Assembly: GCA_024636075.1 (NCBI GenBank)
Contig: JAGXHS010000005.1
Location: 1-12,476, forward strand
Direction of reading: 5' to 3'
Source of the DNA: Propionibacteriaceae bacterium
GTDB taxonomy: Bacteria; Actinomycetota; Actinomycetes; Propionibacteriales; Propionibacteriaceae
DNA: 12,476 bases
Part shown: positions 1-7,760 of the stretch, in pieces
How the letters are laid out: each line of letters begins with the position of its first letter
Position numbering within the stretch: position 1 is the first letter of the stretch
Translations under genes and position numbers: made by a program
The notes under the pieces: model-generated
What the model was told of the DNA's origin: nothing
Databases searched by the model: none
Seen by the model: the letters and a program-made list of their open reading frames with translations, nothing else

Positions 1-1337
1 AGCAGCTTGCCGACGAAACCGCCGGTGAGCGGAATACCGGCGAAGCTCAGCATGAACAGTGTCATCAATGCGCCGAGCACCGGGTGCCGACGACCAAGAC
101 CCACCCAGGACGACAGTGCCGTCGTCTCACCACCGCGCTTGCGCACCAGCATCAACAGGGCGAAGGCGCCGAGCGTTGCGAAGCCGTACGAAGCCATGTA
201 GAACAGGATCGCGCCCACGGATCCGACCTGCCCCACGGCCAATCCGTTGGCAGCCGTCTGGGTGCCGATCACCGCGACCAGCAGGAAGCCGGCATGCGCG
301 ATGGAGGAATACGCCAGCATCCGCTTGATGTCGGTCTGCACCACACCGACGATGGCACCCAACGCCATCGTGAGCAGTGCGACCCCGGCGATCATCGGCT
401 GCCAGTCCCACCGCTCGGCGCCGAGCGCCACGTAGTACACGCGCAGCAGCGCACCGATTGCGGCGAACTTGGTGGCAATGGCCATGAAACCTGTGACCGG
501 GGTCGGCGCACCGGTGTACACGTCCGGGGTCCAGGAATGGAATGGCACTGCCCCGACCTTGAACAGCAGCCCGATGCCCACCAGTGCCAGACCGGCCAGC
601 AGCAGCGTGTTGGAGCCTGCGCCAACCGACACGGCACGATCGATCTCGGAGAACCGGAACGAGCCGGAATAGCCGTAGAGCAGGGCCGATCCGTAGAGGA
701 ACATGGCACTGGACAATGCACCCAGCAGGAAGTACTTCAGCGCCGCTTCCTGGCTCAGCAGCCGGCGCCGGCGGGACAACCCGCTGAGCAAATACAGCGG
801 GAAGGAGAAGACTTCCAGCGCGACGAACATGGTCAGCAGGTCGTTGCTGGCGGCGAACAGCATCATGCCGAAGATAGCGAACACCAGAAGTGGGAAGACC
901 TCGGTGTGCTCCACCTTGGCCTGCTCCGCATCGCGTTCCATGGCGGATCCGGGGACGGCTGCTGCCATTGGCGCGAACTGGGAATTGCCACCACTGATGT
1001 GCCGCTCGGCGAACAGCACGAGTGCCATGGCACCGAAGACCAGCAAGCCGGCCCAGATGAACCAGGTCGGACCGTCGAGGGCCACCGAACCGAGCGCTGC
1101 GATGGCAGTGTATCCGCGGTACCAGTTGTAGATCACTGACACCAGGGCGCCGAGGAGCGCCAGTCCGGCAACCACGACTTGGGCGCCGCGACGGTGGTGA
1201 CGGGGCAGCACGGCCTCCAGCAGCACGCCGACGACCGCACCGAGCAGCACGATGATCAGCGGCGCGAGCAGGGAGTACTCAAGCTTCGGCGCGCTGACCT
1301 CCAGCAGGCTGAGATGTGCGAATGCGCTCTGGGTCAT
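1..1337 (-). CDS. nuoN: NADH-quinone oxidoreductase subunit N, 3' end cut by window edge
   Basis: Antiporter-like membrane subunit of complex I, one of the proton channels of the membrane arm. About 445 residues are visible before the left edge; the family is usually near 480-550, so the last helices are missing. Visible landmarks: Glu175 in ALEVFSFPLY, Lys201 in LKYFLLGA, Lys260 in LLFKVGAVPFHSWTPD, Lys290 in IATKFAA, the segment DIKRMLAYSSIAHAGF at 336-351, and Lys444 in GGFVGK. These match the conserved charged residues of the proton path in NuoN. A hydrophilic stretch at about 112-148 between helices is an insertion I associate with actinobacterial NuoN. I chose ATG at 1337, which overlaps the nuoM stop by one base as TGATG and has a purine-rich ribosome site six bases upstream. 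A GTG one codon earlier (1340) is also possible. Last gene of the operon seen here. Confidence 0.96.
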   Translation of the reverse strand, partial: MTQSAFAHLSLLEVSAPKLEYSLLAPLIIVLLGAVVGVLLEAVLPRHHRRGAQVVVAGLALLGALVSVIYNWYRGYTAIAALGSVALDGPTWFIWAGLLVFGAMALVLFAERHISGGNSQFAPMAAAVPGSAMERDAEQAKVEHTEVFPLLVFAIFGMMLFAASNDLLTMFVALEVFSFPLYLLSGLSRRRRLLSQEAALKYFLLGALSSAMFLYGSALLYGYSGSFRFSEIDRAVSVGAGSNTLLLAGLALVGIGLLFKVGAVPFHSWTPDVYTGAPTPVTGFMAIATKFAAIGALLRVYYVALGAERWDWQPMIAGVALLTMALGAIVGVVQTDIKRMLAYSSIAHAGFLLVAVIGTQTAANGLAVGQVGSVGAILFYMASYGFATLGAFALLMLVRKRGGETTALSSWVGLGRRHPVLGALMTLFMLSFAGIPLTGGFVGKL

Positions 1338-2842
1338 CACTTGCCCCCCTCAACTGCCGCCGGAGCCGGATCGGTCATACCCAGCGTTGCCATGGCATCC
1401 TTCGCTGTGTTCTCGACCACGTTCATCAGCGGGCCCGGGACGAACCCGAACACCAGCAGCAGCGCGATCAATGGGGCCAGCACGCTCTTCTCGCGCCAGC
1501 CGAGGTCGTCTCGGAAGTGTTCGCTCACCTGTTCGGTGAGAGGACCAGTCATCGTCCGCTGGTAGGCGAGCATGATGTACAGCGCCGCCAGGACGGTACC
1601 CAGCGTGGCGACCGCAGTGATGATCGGGTGTCGTTGCCACGCCCCGGCCATCACCATGAACTCGCTGATGAAGCTGCTGGTACCTGGCAGGGCAAGTGCC
1701 GACAGTCCCGAGACCAGGAACAGCCCGGCGGCCACCGGGGCCACCTTCTGCACCCCACCGAAGGCCTCGATCCGCGCCGAACCACGTCGCTGCACGATGA
1801 ATCCGATGACCAGGAAAAGCGCGGCGGTGGAGAAGCCGTGGTTCAGCATGTAGAAGATCGAACCGGTCAGCGACTGGGTGGTGAAGGCGAAGATGCCGAG
1901 CACCATGAACCCGAAGTGGCTGATCGAGGTGAACGCGATCAGTCGCATCAGATCCTTGGAACCGATGGCCATCAGCGCTCCGTACAACACCGAGATCACC
2001 GCCAGCACCAGGATCACCGGGGTGGCCCAGGTGGACGCCTCGGGGAAGATGCCAAGGCACAGCCGGATCATCCCGAAGGTGCCTATCTTGTCGAGGATCC
2101 CGACCAACAGGGTGGACGATCCGGGCGTGGCCTGCTCAGCAGTGTCGGGCAGCCAGGTGTGCACCGGGAACATCGGCGCCTTGATCGCGAACGCGATGAA
2201 GAAGGCAAGGAACAGCCACCTGCCGACACCACCGGAGAAGTCGAGCTTCGCCAAGTCAGCGATCAGGAAGCTGGGGCCGTCGGCAGAGGCCGCAGAATGG
2301 GCCCCGACTCCGATCACACCGAAGAGCATGATGAGGCCACCGGCCAGGCTGTACAGCAGGAACTTCAGTGCGGCTGCGCCACGGCGCGGGCCGCCCCAGC
2401 CACCGATCAGGAAGTACATCGGAATCAGGGTGGCTTCGAAGAAGAGGTAGAACAGCAGCACGTCCGTGGCCAGGAAGACGAAGAGTGCCAGACCCTCCAC
2501 CAGCAGCGCGAGGGCGAAGAACACCCTGGTGCTCCAGCCGGGTTGGCGCTCGCCGACATGCCACTCGGCGAGCAGCACGACAGGAACCAGGACGACGGTG
2601 AGCAGCACCATCACCTTGCCCATGCCGTCCAGACCGAGGGCGTACCAGGCTCCGATGGCCGGGATCCACTGATGCGTCTCGGACAGGTCGCCTGACTGGA
2701 CGAAGACCCAGACACCGAGCGCCAACGTCGCCAAGGAGAAGGCGAACGCGAGCATCTTGCCGGGGTTGCCCTTGACCAGGAAGGTGAGCAGCGCGCCTAC
2801 GAGCGGCAGCACCCCCAGCGCGGTGAGCAGCGGGAAAGTCAT
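1337..2842 (-). CDS. nuoM: NADH-quinone oxidoreductase subunit M
   Basis: Antiporter-like proton-channel subunit in the middle of the membrane arm, 501 residues, close to the usual length of about 500-530. The protein is almost entirely hydrophobic, consistent with 14 membrane helices. Key residues are present: Glu136 in FYLFFEATLIPMYFLIGGWG, Lys221 in FAIKAPMFPVHTWLPD, Lys252 in LDKIGTFGMIR and Glu394 in SFISEFMVM. By alignment to the family these correspond to the helix-5 glutamate, the helix-7 and helix-8 lysines and the helix-12 acidic residue of the proton path. ATG at 2842 follows a strong ribosome site (GGGAGGAG, 5-base spacing), and 13 bases separate it from the nuoL stop. The reading frame is uninterrupted, and the stop overlaps the nuoN start. 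Confidence 0.98.
   Translation of the reverse strand: MTFPLLTALGVLPLVGALLTFLVKGNPGKMLAFAFSLATLALGVWVFVQSGDLSETHQWIPAIGAWYALGLDGMGKVMVLLTVVLVPVVLLAEWHVGERQPGWSTRVFFALALLVEGLALFVFLATDVLLFYLFFEATLIPMYFLIGGWGGPRRGAAALKFLLYSLAGGLIMLFGVIGVGAHSAASADGPSFLIADLAKLDFSGGVGRWLFLAFFIAFAIKAPMFPVHTWLPDTAEQATPGSSTLLVGILDKIGTFGMIRLCLGIFPEASTWATPVILVLAVISVLYGALMAIGSKDLMRLIAFTSISHFGFMVLGIFAFTTQSLTGSIFYMLNHGFSTAALFLVIGFIVQRRGSARIEAFGGVQKVAPVAAGLFLVSGLSALALPGTSSFISEFMVMAGAWQRHPIITAVATLGTVLAALYIMLAYQRTMTGPLTEQVSEHFRDDLGWREKSVLAPLIALLLVFGFVPGPLMNVVENTAKDAMATLGMTDPAPAAVEGGK
1344..1351 (-). promoter_or_regulatory. Ribosome binding site that favours the ATG start of nuoN
   Basis: GAGGGGGG on the minus strand, six bases before ATG 1337 but only three before the GTG at 1340. 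The spacing favours ATG. Because the G-run allows other alignments with the ribosome, the GTG cannot be excluded; the two proteins differ by one residue. Confidence 0.55.
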
Positions 2843-2847
2843 CTCAT

Positions 2848-2855
2848 CTCCTCCC
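2848..2855 (-). promoter_or_regulatory. Ribosome binding site of nuoM
   Basis: GGGAGGAG on the minus strand, five bases before the nuoM ATG. It occupies almost all of the 13-base gap after the nuoL stop. This is the largest gap inside the operon, so nuoM has its own strong site instead of relying on an overlapping stop codon. Confidence 0.7.
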
Positions 2856-4766
2856 TCAGGCCAACCGGCCGAGGATGATCAGGGCGCCCACCAGCAGCGC
2901 ACCGGCCACCATGGTGAGCCCGTAGGACCGCACGTAGCCGTTCTGCAGCCGCCTCAGCACAGTGGCGGCAGCAGACACCATCCCGGTGCTGCCGCCGACG
3001 ATGCCACCGTCGACCAGATGGTCATCGGACCAGGACACGCCACCCACCAGATGCTGGCCGGGACGCATGAAGACCGCCTCGTTGAACGCATCTCCGTACA
3101 GGTCGTTGCGTCCGGCAATGGCGAACACGTTGCTGTTCGCTGGGACAGTGCTGGGAACCTCACCGCGGAAGAACCACCAGCCCAGGAAGACCCCCACGGC
3201 CACCGTCAGCATGGTGATGATGCCGATCGGCGTGATGCTCAGCAGGCTCATCTGCTCCACTTCCGCGCCGGTGGCCGGAGCCAGCCATTCGCCGATCCAG
3301 TTGTTCATCGCGGCACCGGCGATGATCGACAGCACGGCGAGCACGATCAGCGGGATCGTCATGGACATCGGTGACTCGTGCGGGTGAACACCCTTCAGCC
3401 ATCGCTTGTCGCCGAAGAAGGTCATCATCATCAACCGGGTCATGTAGAACGCGGTGACGCCCGCACCGATCAGCGCCAGCGAACCGAGCACGACACTCTC
3501 GTGGAATGCCGCTTCGATGATGTGGTCCTTGGAGTAAAAGCCTGCGGTGAAAGGGAACCCGATGATCGCAAGGTAGCCCATCGCGAAGGTCAGGAAGGTG
3601 ATCGGCATCGCCTTGCGCAGCGCCCCGAAGTGGCGCATGTCCACGTCGTCGTTCATGCCGTGCATCACTGACCCGGCCCCGAGGCACATGTTGGCCTTGA
3701 AGAAGCCGTGGGTGAGCAGGTGGAAGATCGCGAACGCCGCACCGACCGGGCCCAGTCCTGCGGCCAGCATCATGTAGCCGATCTGGCTCATCGTGGAGCC
3801 GGCCAGCACCTTCTTGATGTCGTCCTTGCTGGTGCCGATCCACGCGCCGAACAGCAGCGTGACGGTACCCACGACGGCAACGGCCAGTTGGGCGGTTGGC
3901 GTCTGGTCGTAGATCAGGTGTGATCGGATGATCAGATAGACACCGGCGGTGACCATGGTGGCTGCGTGAATCAACGCCGACACCGGAGTGGGGCCTTCCA
4001 TGGCATCCAACAGCCAGGACTGCAACGGCACCTGCGCCGACTTGCCGCAGGCCGCCAGCAACAGCAGCAACCCGATGATGGTGGCCCAGCTGCCCGACAG
4101 CGACGCAGCATTCTGGTTGACCACGACGAAAGAGGTGGAACCGAACTGGGTGAGCAGCGCGAACATTGCCATCAGCAGACCGAGGTCGCCGATCCTGTTG
4201 ACGACGAAAGCCTTCTTCGCGGCGACGGCGGCGGACTTCTTGAAGTACCAGAAACCGATCAGCAGGTAGGACGACAGACCGACGCCCTCCCAACCGAAGA
4301 ACAGCGTCAGGTAGTTGTCGCCAAGAACGAGGATCAGCATCGCGGCGATGAACAGGTTCATGTAGGCGAAGAACTCGCGTCGCCGACTGTCGTGCGCCAT
4401 GTAGCCGATTGAGTAGATGTGGATCAGCGAGCCGACACCGGTGATCAGCAGCACGAACAAGATCGACAGCTGGTCGACCAGCAGGCCGACCTGAATCGTC
4501 CAGTCACCGGTGGTGATCAGATCCCACAACGGCACGGACACTGCGCGGGACCCTTCGGTTGCGCCGAGCAGGTCGACGAAGAGCAGCAAGCCGATCACGA
4601 AGGAGGCAATCGACGCCGCGGTACCCAGCAGGTGGGCCCACGCGTCGGTGAGTTTCCCGCCGACGAGCAAGAACGCAGCCGAAGCAGCCGGGATGGCGAT
4701 CATCAACCACGCCCAGCTGTACAGTCCGCTGGCCGCGATCGGTGCGGTGGTTTCGAGAAGATTCAC
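2856..4766 (-). CDS. nuoL: NADH-quinone oxidoreductase subunit L
   Basis: Distal proton-channel subunit of complex I and the largest membrane subunit, 636 residues (family usually about 610-660). Recognisable segments: Glu160 in FFGWEGVGLSSYLLIGFWYF, Lys242 in ACGKSAQVPLQSWLLDAMEG, the block PTPVSALIHAATMVTAGVYL, LAGSTMSQIGYMM at 321-333, and Lys413-Asp414 in FYSKDHIIEAA. These are the charged residues expected along the proton path. The C-terminal third contains RNDLYGDAFNEA (553-564) and a last helix near 613-632, matching the long lateral helix plus anchor helix typical of NuoL. The start is GTG at 4766, nine bases after the nuoK stop, with a G-rich ribosome site (GAGGGGG). No frameshift or missing residue was noticed. 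Confidence 0.98.
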   Translation of the reverse strand: MNLLETTAPIAASGLYSWAWLMIAIPAASAAFLLVGGKLTDAWAHLLGTAASIASFVIGLLLFVDLLGATEGSRAVSVPLWDLITTGDWTIQVGLLVDQLSILFVLLITGVGSLIHIYSIGYMAHDSRRREFFAYMNLFIAAMLILVLGDNYLTLFFGWEGVGLSSYLLIGFWYFKKSAAVAAKKAFVVNRIGDLGLLMAMFALLTQFGSTSFVVVNQNAASLSGSWATIIGLLLLLAACGKSAQVPLQSWLLDAMEGPTPVSALIHAATMVTAGVYLIIRSHLIYDQTPTAQLAVAVVGTVTLLFGAWIGTSKDDIKKVLAGSTMSQIGYMMLAAGLGPVGAAFAIFHLLTHGFFKANMCLGAGSVMHGMNDDVDMRHFGALRKAMPITFLTFAMGYLAIIGFPFTAGFYSKDHIIEAAFHESVVLGSLALIGAGVTAFYMTRLMMMTFFGDKRWLKGVHPHESPMSMTIPLIVLAVLSIIAGAAMNNWIGEWLAPATGAEVEQMSLLSITPIGIITMLTVAVGVFLGWWFFRGEVPSTVPANSNVFAIAGRNDLYGDAFNEAVFMRPGQHLVGGVSWSDDHLVDGGIVGGSTGMVSAAATVLRRLQNGYVRSYGLTMVAGALLVGALIILGRLA

Positions 4767-4775
4767 CCTGCCCCC

Positions 4776-5075
4776 TCAGAACTTCAGCAGGTTCGCGTTG
4801 TCGACCGAGGTCGAGCGTCTGGTTCGGAAAATTGTGACGATGATGGCCAGCCCGATCACGACCTCTGCTGCAGCCACCACCATGACGAAGAAGCTGGCTA
4901 TCTGCCCGTCCAGGTTGCCGTGCACCTTCGAGAAGGAGACCAGGGCCAGGTTGGAGGCGTTCAGCATCAGCTCCACCGACATGAAAGCCACGATGGCGTT
5001 GCGCCGCAGCAGGAAACCCAGGACTCCGACACTGAACAGGATCGCCGACAGGACGAGGTAGTAGTCGGGGTTCAC
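4776..5075 (-). CDS. nuoK: NADH-quinone oxidoreductase subunit K
   Basis: Small membrane subunit linking NuoJ to the antiporter-like subunits, 99 residues, the normal size. Three hydrophobic helices lie near 6-23, 28-48 and 60-82. The two membrane glutamates essential in the family are present: Glu35 in MSVELMLNASNL and Glu71 in AAAEVVIGLAI. The start is GTG at 5075, overlapping the nuoJ stop as GTGA, with a good GGGAGG ribosome site six bases upstream inside the end of nuoJ. The stop is nine bases before nuoL. The short C-terminal tail (TRRSTSVDNANLLKF) is hydrophilic and unremarkable. Confidence 0.98.
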   Translation of the reverse strand: MNPDYYLVLSAILFSVGVLGFLLRRNAIVAFMSVELMLNASNLALVSFSKVHGNLDGQIASFFVMVVAAAEVVIGLAIIVTIFRTRRSTSVDNANLLKF

Positions 5076-5893
5076 AGCTGGCCTCCCTCATCAATGTCGT
5101 CCTTCACTGCCTGAATGGCCTTGAAGGTGGCGCGCGTGGGTACCTTGAGCTCGCCGGCCTCATACAGCGCGCCGCGTTCGGCCAGGGTGCGGGAGACGGA
5201 CTGCGGCGCCACCGAGCCGTCGGGCAACAGCGCCGGGGTGTGGATGGCGTTGTGCCGGGCGAAGACACCGGAGCTGGGCAGCGGGCCGGGATGCTCTCCG
5301 CTCTCGCTGAAGCGACGCATCCGGAGCTCAGCGGCTTCCCGTTGACCGATCTTGCTGTGCAGCCGTTCACCGTGGGCCAGCACCATCGCCCCGACCGCCG
5401 CGGTGATCAGCAGCGCCGCGGTGGCCTCGAAAGCGAACACCCATCGGGTGAACAGCAACTCGGCGATGGCCTGCACGTTGCCACCCGCGCTCGCTGTGGC
5501 GGCGTCGAGACCGACCACCTCACCATCGACGACGGCGTTGCCGACGCCGAACACCAGCAGCATGCCGAAGCCCAACGCTGCCAGAATGGCGGGCACCCGA
5601 TGGTGCTGGATCGTCTCCACTATCGAATCGGCGCTGTCGACGCCGACCAGCATCAGCACGAACAGGAAGAGCATCATGATGGCGCCGGTGTAGACGATGA
5701 TCTGAACCACGAACAGGAATGGGGCGTTCAGCGCGGCGTACTGCACGGCCAGACACACCATCACCAGCGCCAGACTGATCGCCGAGTGAACGGGTTTGCG
5801 TAGCAGCACCATGCCGAGGGCACCCAACACCATCAACGGTGCGCACACCCAGAAAGCGACTGCACCGGCGGTGATCATCGGAACGAGCGTCAT
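5072..5893 (-). CDS. nuoJ: NADH-quinone oxidoreductase subunit J
   Basis: Membrane subunit next to NuoH and NuoK, involved in coupling quinone reduction to proton movement. It has 273 residues, much longer than the roughly 165-185 residues of E. coli-type NuoJ. The N-terminal ~175 residues hold about five helices, including the signature VQIIVYTGAIMMLFLFVLML at 63-82, whose third helix carries the flexible bulge in solved structures. Residues from about 176 to 273 form a charged, soluble tail with no motif I recognise; long tails of this kind are familiar from actinobacterial NuoJ. ATG at 5893 overlaps the nuoI stop (ATGA), with AGGAG eight bases before it. The stop overlaps the nuoK GTG. Confidence 0.97.
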   Translation of the reverse strand: MTLVPMITAGAVAFWVCAPLMVLGALGMVLLRKPVHSAISLALVMVCLAVQYAALNAPFLFVVQIIVYTGAIMMLFLFVLMLVGVDSADSIVETIQHHRVPAILAALGFGMLLVFGVGNAVVDGEVVGLDAATASAGGNVQAIAELLFTRWVFAFEATAALLITAAVGAMVLAHGERLHSKIGQREAAELRMRRFSESGEHPGPLPSSGVFARHNAIHTPALLPDGSVAPQSVSRTLAERGALYEAGELKVPTRATFKAIQAVKDDIDEGGQL

Positions 5894-6447
5894 TTCGCCG
5901 ACTCCTGACTCGTCGGTCCGGTTCGGGTGTCCAACTGGCCGGAGTCGGGCAGACCCAGGAAGTACGTCTGCTCATCGTCTCCGAGGCGCCGCTCGTGCGG
6001 AGGCTGTTCCATCCCGCTGAGCAGCGGGGCAAGGAGTTGGTCCTTCTCATAGATCAGGCTGGCCCGGGTGGAGTCGGACAGTTTGAACTCGTTGGTCATC
6101 GTCAGCGCTCGTGTCGGACACGCTTCGATGCACAAACCGCAGAAGATGCAGCGCAGATAGTTGATCTGGTACACCCGCCCGTACCGCTCACCGGGCGAGT
6201 ACCGCTCGTCTTCGGTGTTGGAGGCACCCTCGACGTAGATGGCATCGGCCGGGCAGGCCCAGGCGCACAGCTCACAGCCGACGCACTTCTCCAGCCCGTC
6301 CGGCCAGCGGTTCAGCTGGTGGCGTCCGTGGAAGCGCGGTGCGGTGACCTTTTCCTTGCCCTTCTCCGGGTACCCTTGGGTGAAGGTCTTGCGGAACATG
6401 GTGCGGAAGGTGATTCCGAACCCTGCCCACGGATCGAAGATACCCAT
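5890..6447 (-). CDS. nuoI: NADH-quinone oxidoreductase subunit I, 2x[4Fe-4S]
   Basis: Ferredoxin-like subunit carrying clusters N6a and N6b, which pass electrons from NuoG towards the terminal N2 cluster and quinone. 185 residues. Two classical motifs are intact: Cys55-x2-Cys58-x2-Cys61-x3-Cys65-Pro and Cys100-x2-Cys103-x2-Cys106-x3-Cys110-Pro. The fourth cysteine of each motif is expected to serve the other cluster. The N-terminal amphipathic part (FGITFRTMFRKTFTQGYPEK) matches the membrane-contacting helix of the family. The C-terminal ~40 residues are hydrophilic and variable. ATG at 6447 shares one base with the nuoH stop (TGATG). GAGGGAG lies about ten bases upstream, slightly long spacing but acceptable for coupled translation. 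Confidence 0.98.
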   Translation of the reverse strand: MGIFDPWAGFGITFRTMFRKTFTQGYPEKGKEKVTAPRFHGRHQLNRWPDGLEKCVGCELCAWACPADAIYVEGASNTEDERYSPGERYGRVYQINYLRCIFCGLCIEACPTRALTMTNEFKLSDSTRASLIYEKDQLLAPLLSGMEQPPHERRLGDDEQTYFLGLPDSGQLDTRTGPTSQESAK

Positions 6448-7760
6448 CAGGAATCAGCTCCCTCGTCAGCGGAGTCAACGTCGCCGTCGGAGTGCAGCAC
6501 GGCCGCCATCTCCGGCAATCGCTGGCCAGGCATCGGTGGCACCGGATAGCCGCCGGCGAAGGCGTCGAACTCGGCGTCCGGGTCGTCGTCGATCGGCTCC
6601 GGCTCGGCATTGCTGCCCCAGAACAGGAAAGCCAGAGTCAGCAACAGAACGCCTGCCAACAAGCCGTAGAACAGGGTGTTGGAGAACCACCCCTCCTGCT
6701 GGCCGGTACGCACCACGGCCACCATCATGATCCAGACCAGCGAGATCGGGATCAACCATTTCCAGCCGAGGTCCATGAACTGGTCGTAGCGGAAGCGGGG
6801 CAGAGTGCCGCGCAACCAGACGAAGCCGAAGATGAGCAGCTGCACCTTCAACATGAACCAGATGATGCCGAACCAGCCCGTATCCAGGAAGCCGATCATG
6901 TTCAGTGGCCATGGGGCGTGGTAGCCGCCCAGGAAGAGCGTCGTCGCCACGGCCGACACGGTGGCCATGTTGATGTATTCGGACAGGAAGAACAGCGCGT
7001 AGCGGAAGCCGGAGTACTCGGTGAGGTAACCGCTGACCAGTTCGGATTCACATTCGGGCAGGTCGAAGGGTGCCCGGTTGGTCTCCCCCACCATCGAGAT
7101 CGCGAAGATCACGAAGCTGGGGAACAGCAGCAGGGCGTACCAGCCGGGCAGGCCGGTGTCGAAGCCGAAGACCTGCAACGAGCGAGCCTGCGACTCCACG
7201 ATCTCGTGGGTCGACATCGAACCGGAGAACATGAAGACGGCCACCAGCGCCAGGCCCATCGAGACTTCGTAGGAGATCATTTGCGCTGTGGAGCGGATGC
7301 CACCGAGCAACGAATAGGTCGAGTTCGACGCCCACCCTGCCAGCACGATGCCGTAGATGCCGATCGAGGCGATGGCGATGATGAACAGCACCCCGACCGG
7401 AAGATCGGTGAGTTGCAGGTAGGTCTTGTGGCCGAACATCGTCACTTCGCCACCGAAGGGGATCACCGACCAGGAGGTGAAGGCCGCGACACCGGTCAGG
7501 ACAGGCGCCAGGTTGAAGACCACCTTGTCGGTCTTGGCGGGGCGGAAGTCCTCCTTGAGCAGCAGCTTCGCGCCGTCACCGACCGCCTGACCCAAACCGA
7601 GTGGCCCGTTCATGATGGGGCCCTTGCGGTGCTGCATCTTGCCGACCACGCGGCGCTCGAACCACACGTTGAAGATGGTCCACACCAACAACAGCACCAA
7701 CAGGACGACCACCTTGATCAGGACGATCCACCACGGATCAGGTCCGAACACGGGGTTCAT
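6447..7760 (-). CDS. nuoH: NADH-quinone oxidoreductase subunit H
   Basis: Membrane subunit forming the quinone entry channel and the link between peripheral and membrane arms. 437 residues, against about 325 in E. coli; the excess is mainly C-terminal. Conserved blocks: ERRVVGKMQHRKGP (35-48), GWASNSTYSLLGGIRSTAQM (142-161), VGETNRAPFDLPECESELVS (224-243), followed by GYLTEYSG, and WLRGTLPRFRYDQFMDLGWK (315-334). The acidic loop ETNRAPFDLPECESEL is part of the charged funnel near the quinone site. After a last helix near 362-382 comes an acidic, proline-containing tail (about 385-437), which I associate with actinobacterial NuoH. An in-frame start 24 codons upstream was rejected because ATG at 7760 has a near-perfect ribosome site and overlaps the nuoG stop as ATGA. 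Confidence 0.97.
   Translation of the reverse strand: MNPVFGPDPWWIVLIKVVVLLVLLLVWTIFNVWFERRVVGKMQHRKGPIMNGPLGLGQAVGDGAKLLLKEDFRPAKTDKVVFNLAPVLTGVAAFTSWSVIPFGGEVTMFGHKTYLQLTDLPVGVLFIIAIASIGIYGIVLAGWASNSTYSLLGGIRSTAQMISYEVSMGLALVAVFMFSGSMSTHEIVESQARSLQVFGFDTGLPGWYALLLFPSFVIFAISMVGETNRAPFDLPECESELVSGYLTEYSGFRYALFFLSEYINMATVSAVATTLFLGGYHAPWPLNMIGFLDTGWFGIIWFMLKVQLLIFGFVWLRGTLPRFRYDQFMDLGWKWLIPISLVWIMMVAVVRTGQQEGWFSNTLFYGLLAGVLLLTLAFLFWGSNAEPEPIDDDPDAEFDAFAGGYPVPPMPGQRLPEMAAVLHSDGDVDSADEGADS

Noticed and set aside
84..1139. 351-residue plus-strand open frame opposite nuoN
   Set aside because: Antisense shadow of nuoN, whose own frame reads through the region with all expected NuoN motifs.
1316..2695. 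459-residue open frame on the plus strand opposite nuoM
   Set aside because: A mirror of the hydrophobic nuoM frame with the same His/Gln/Glu/Asp bias; no domain and no independent ribosome site of note.
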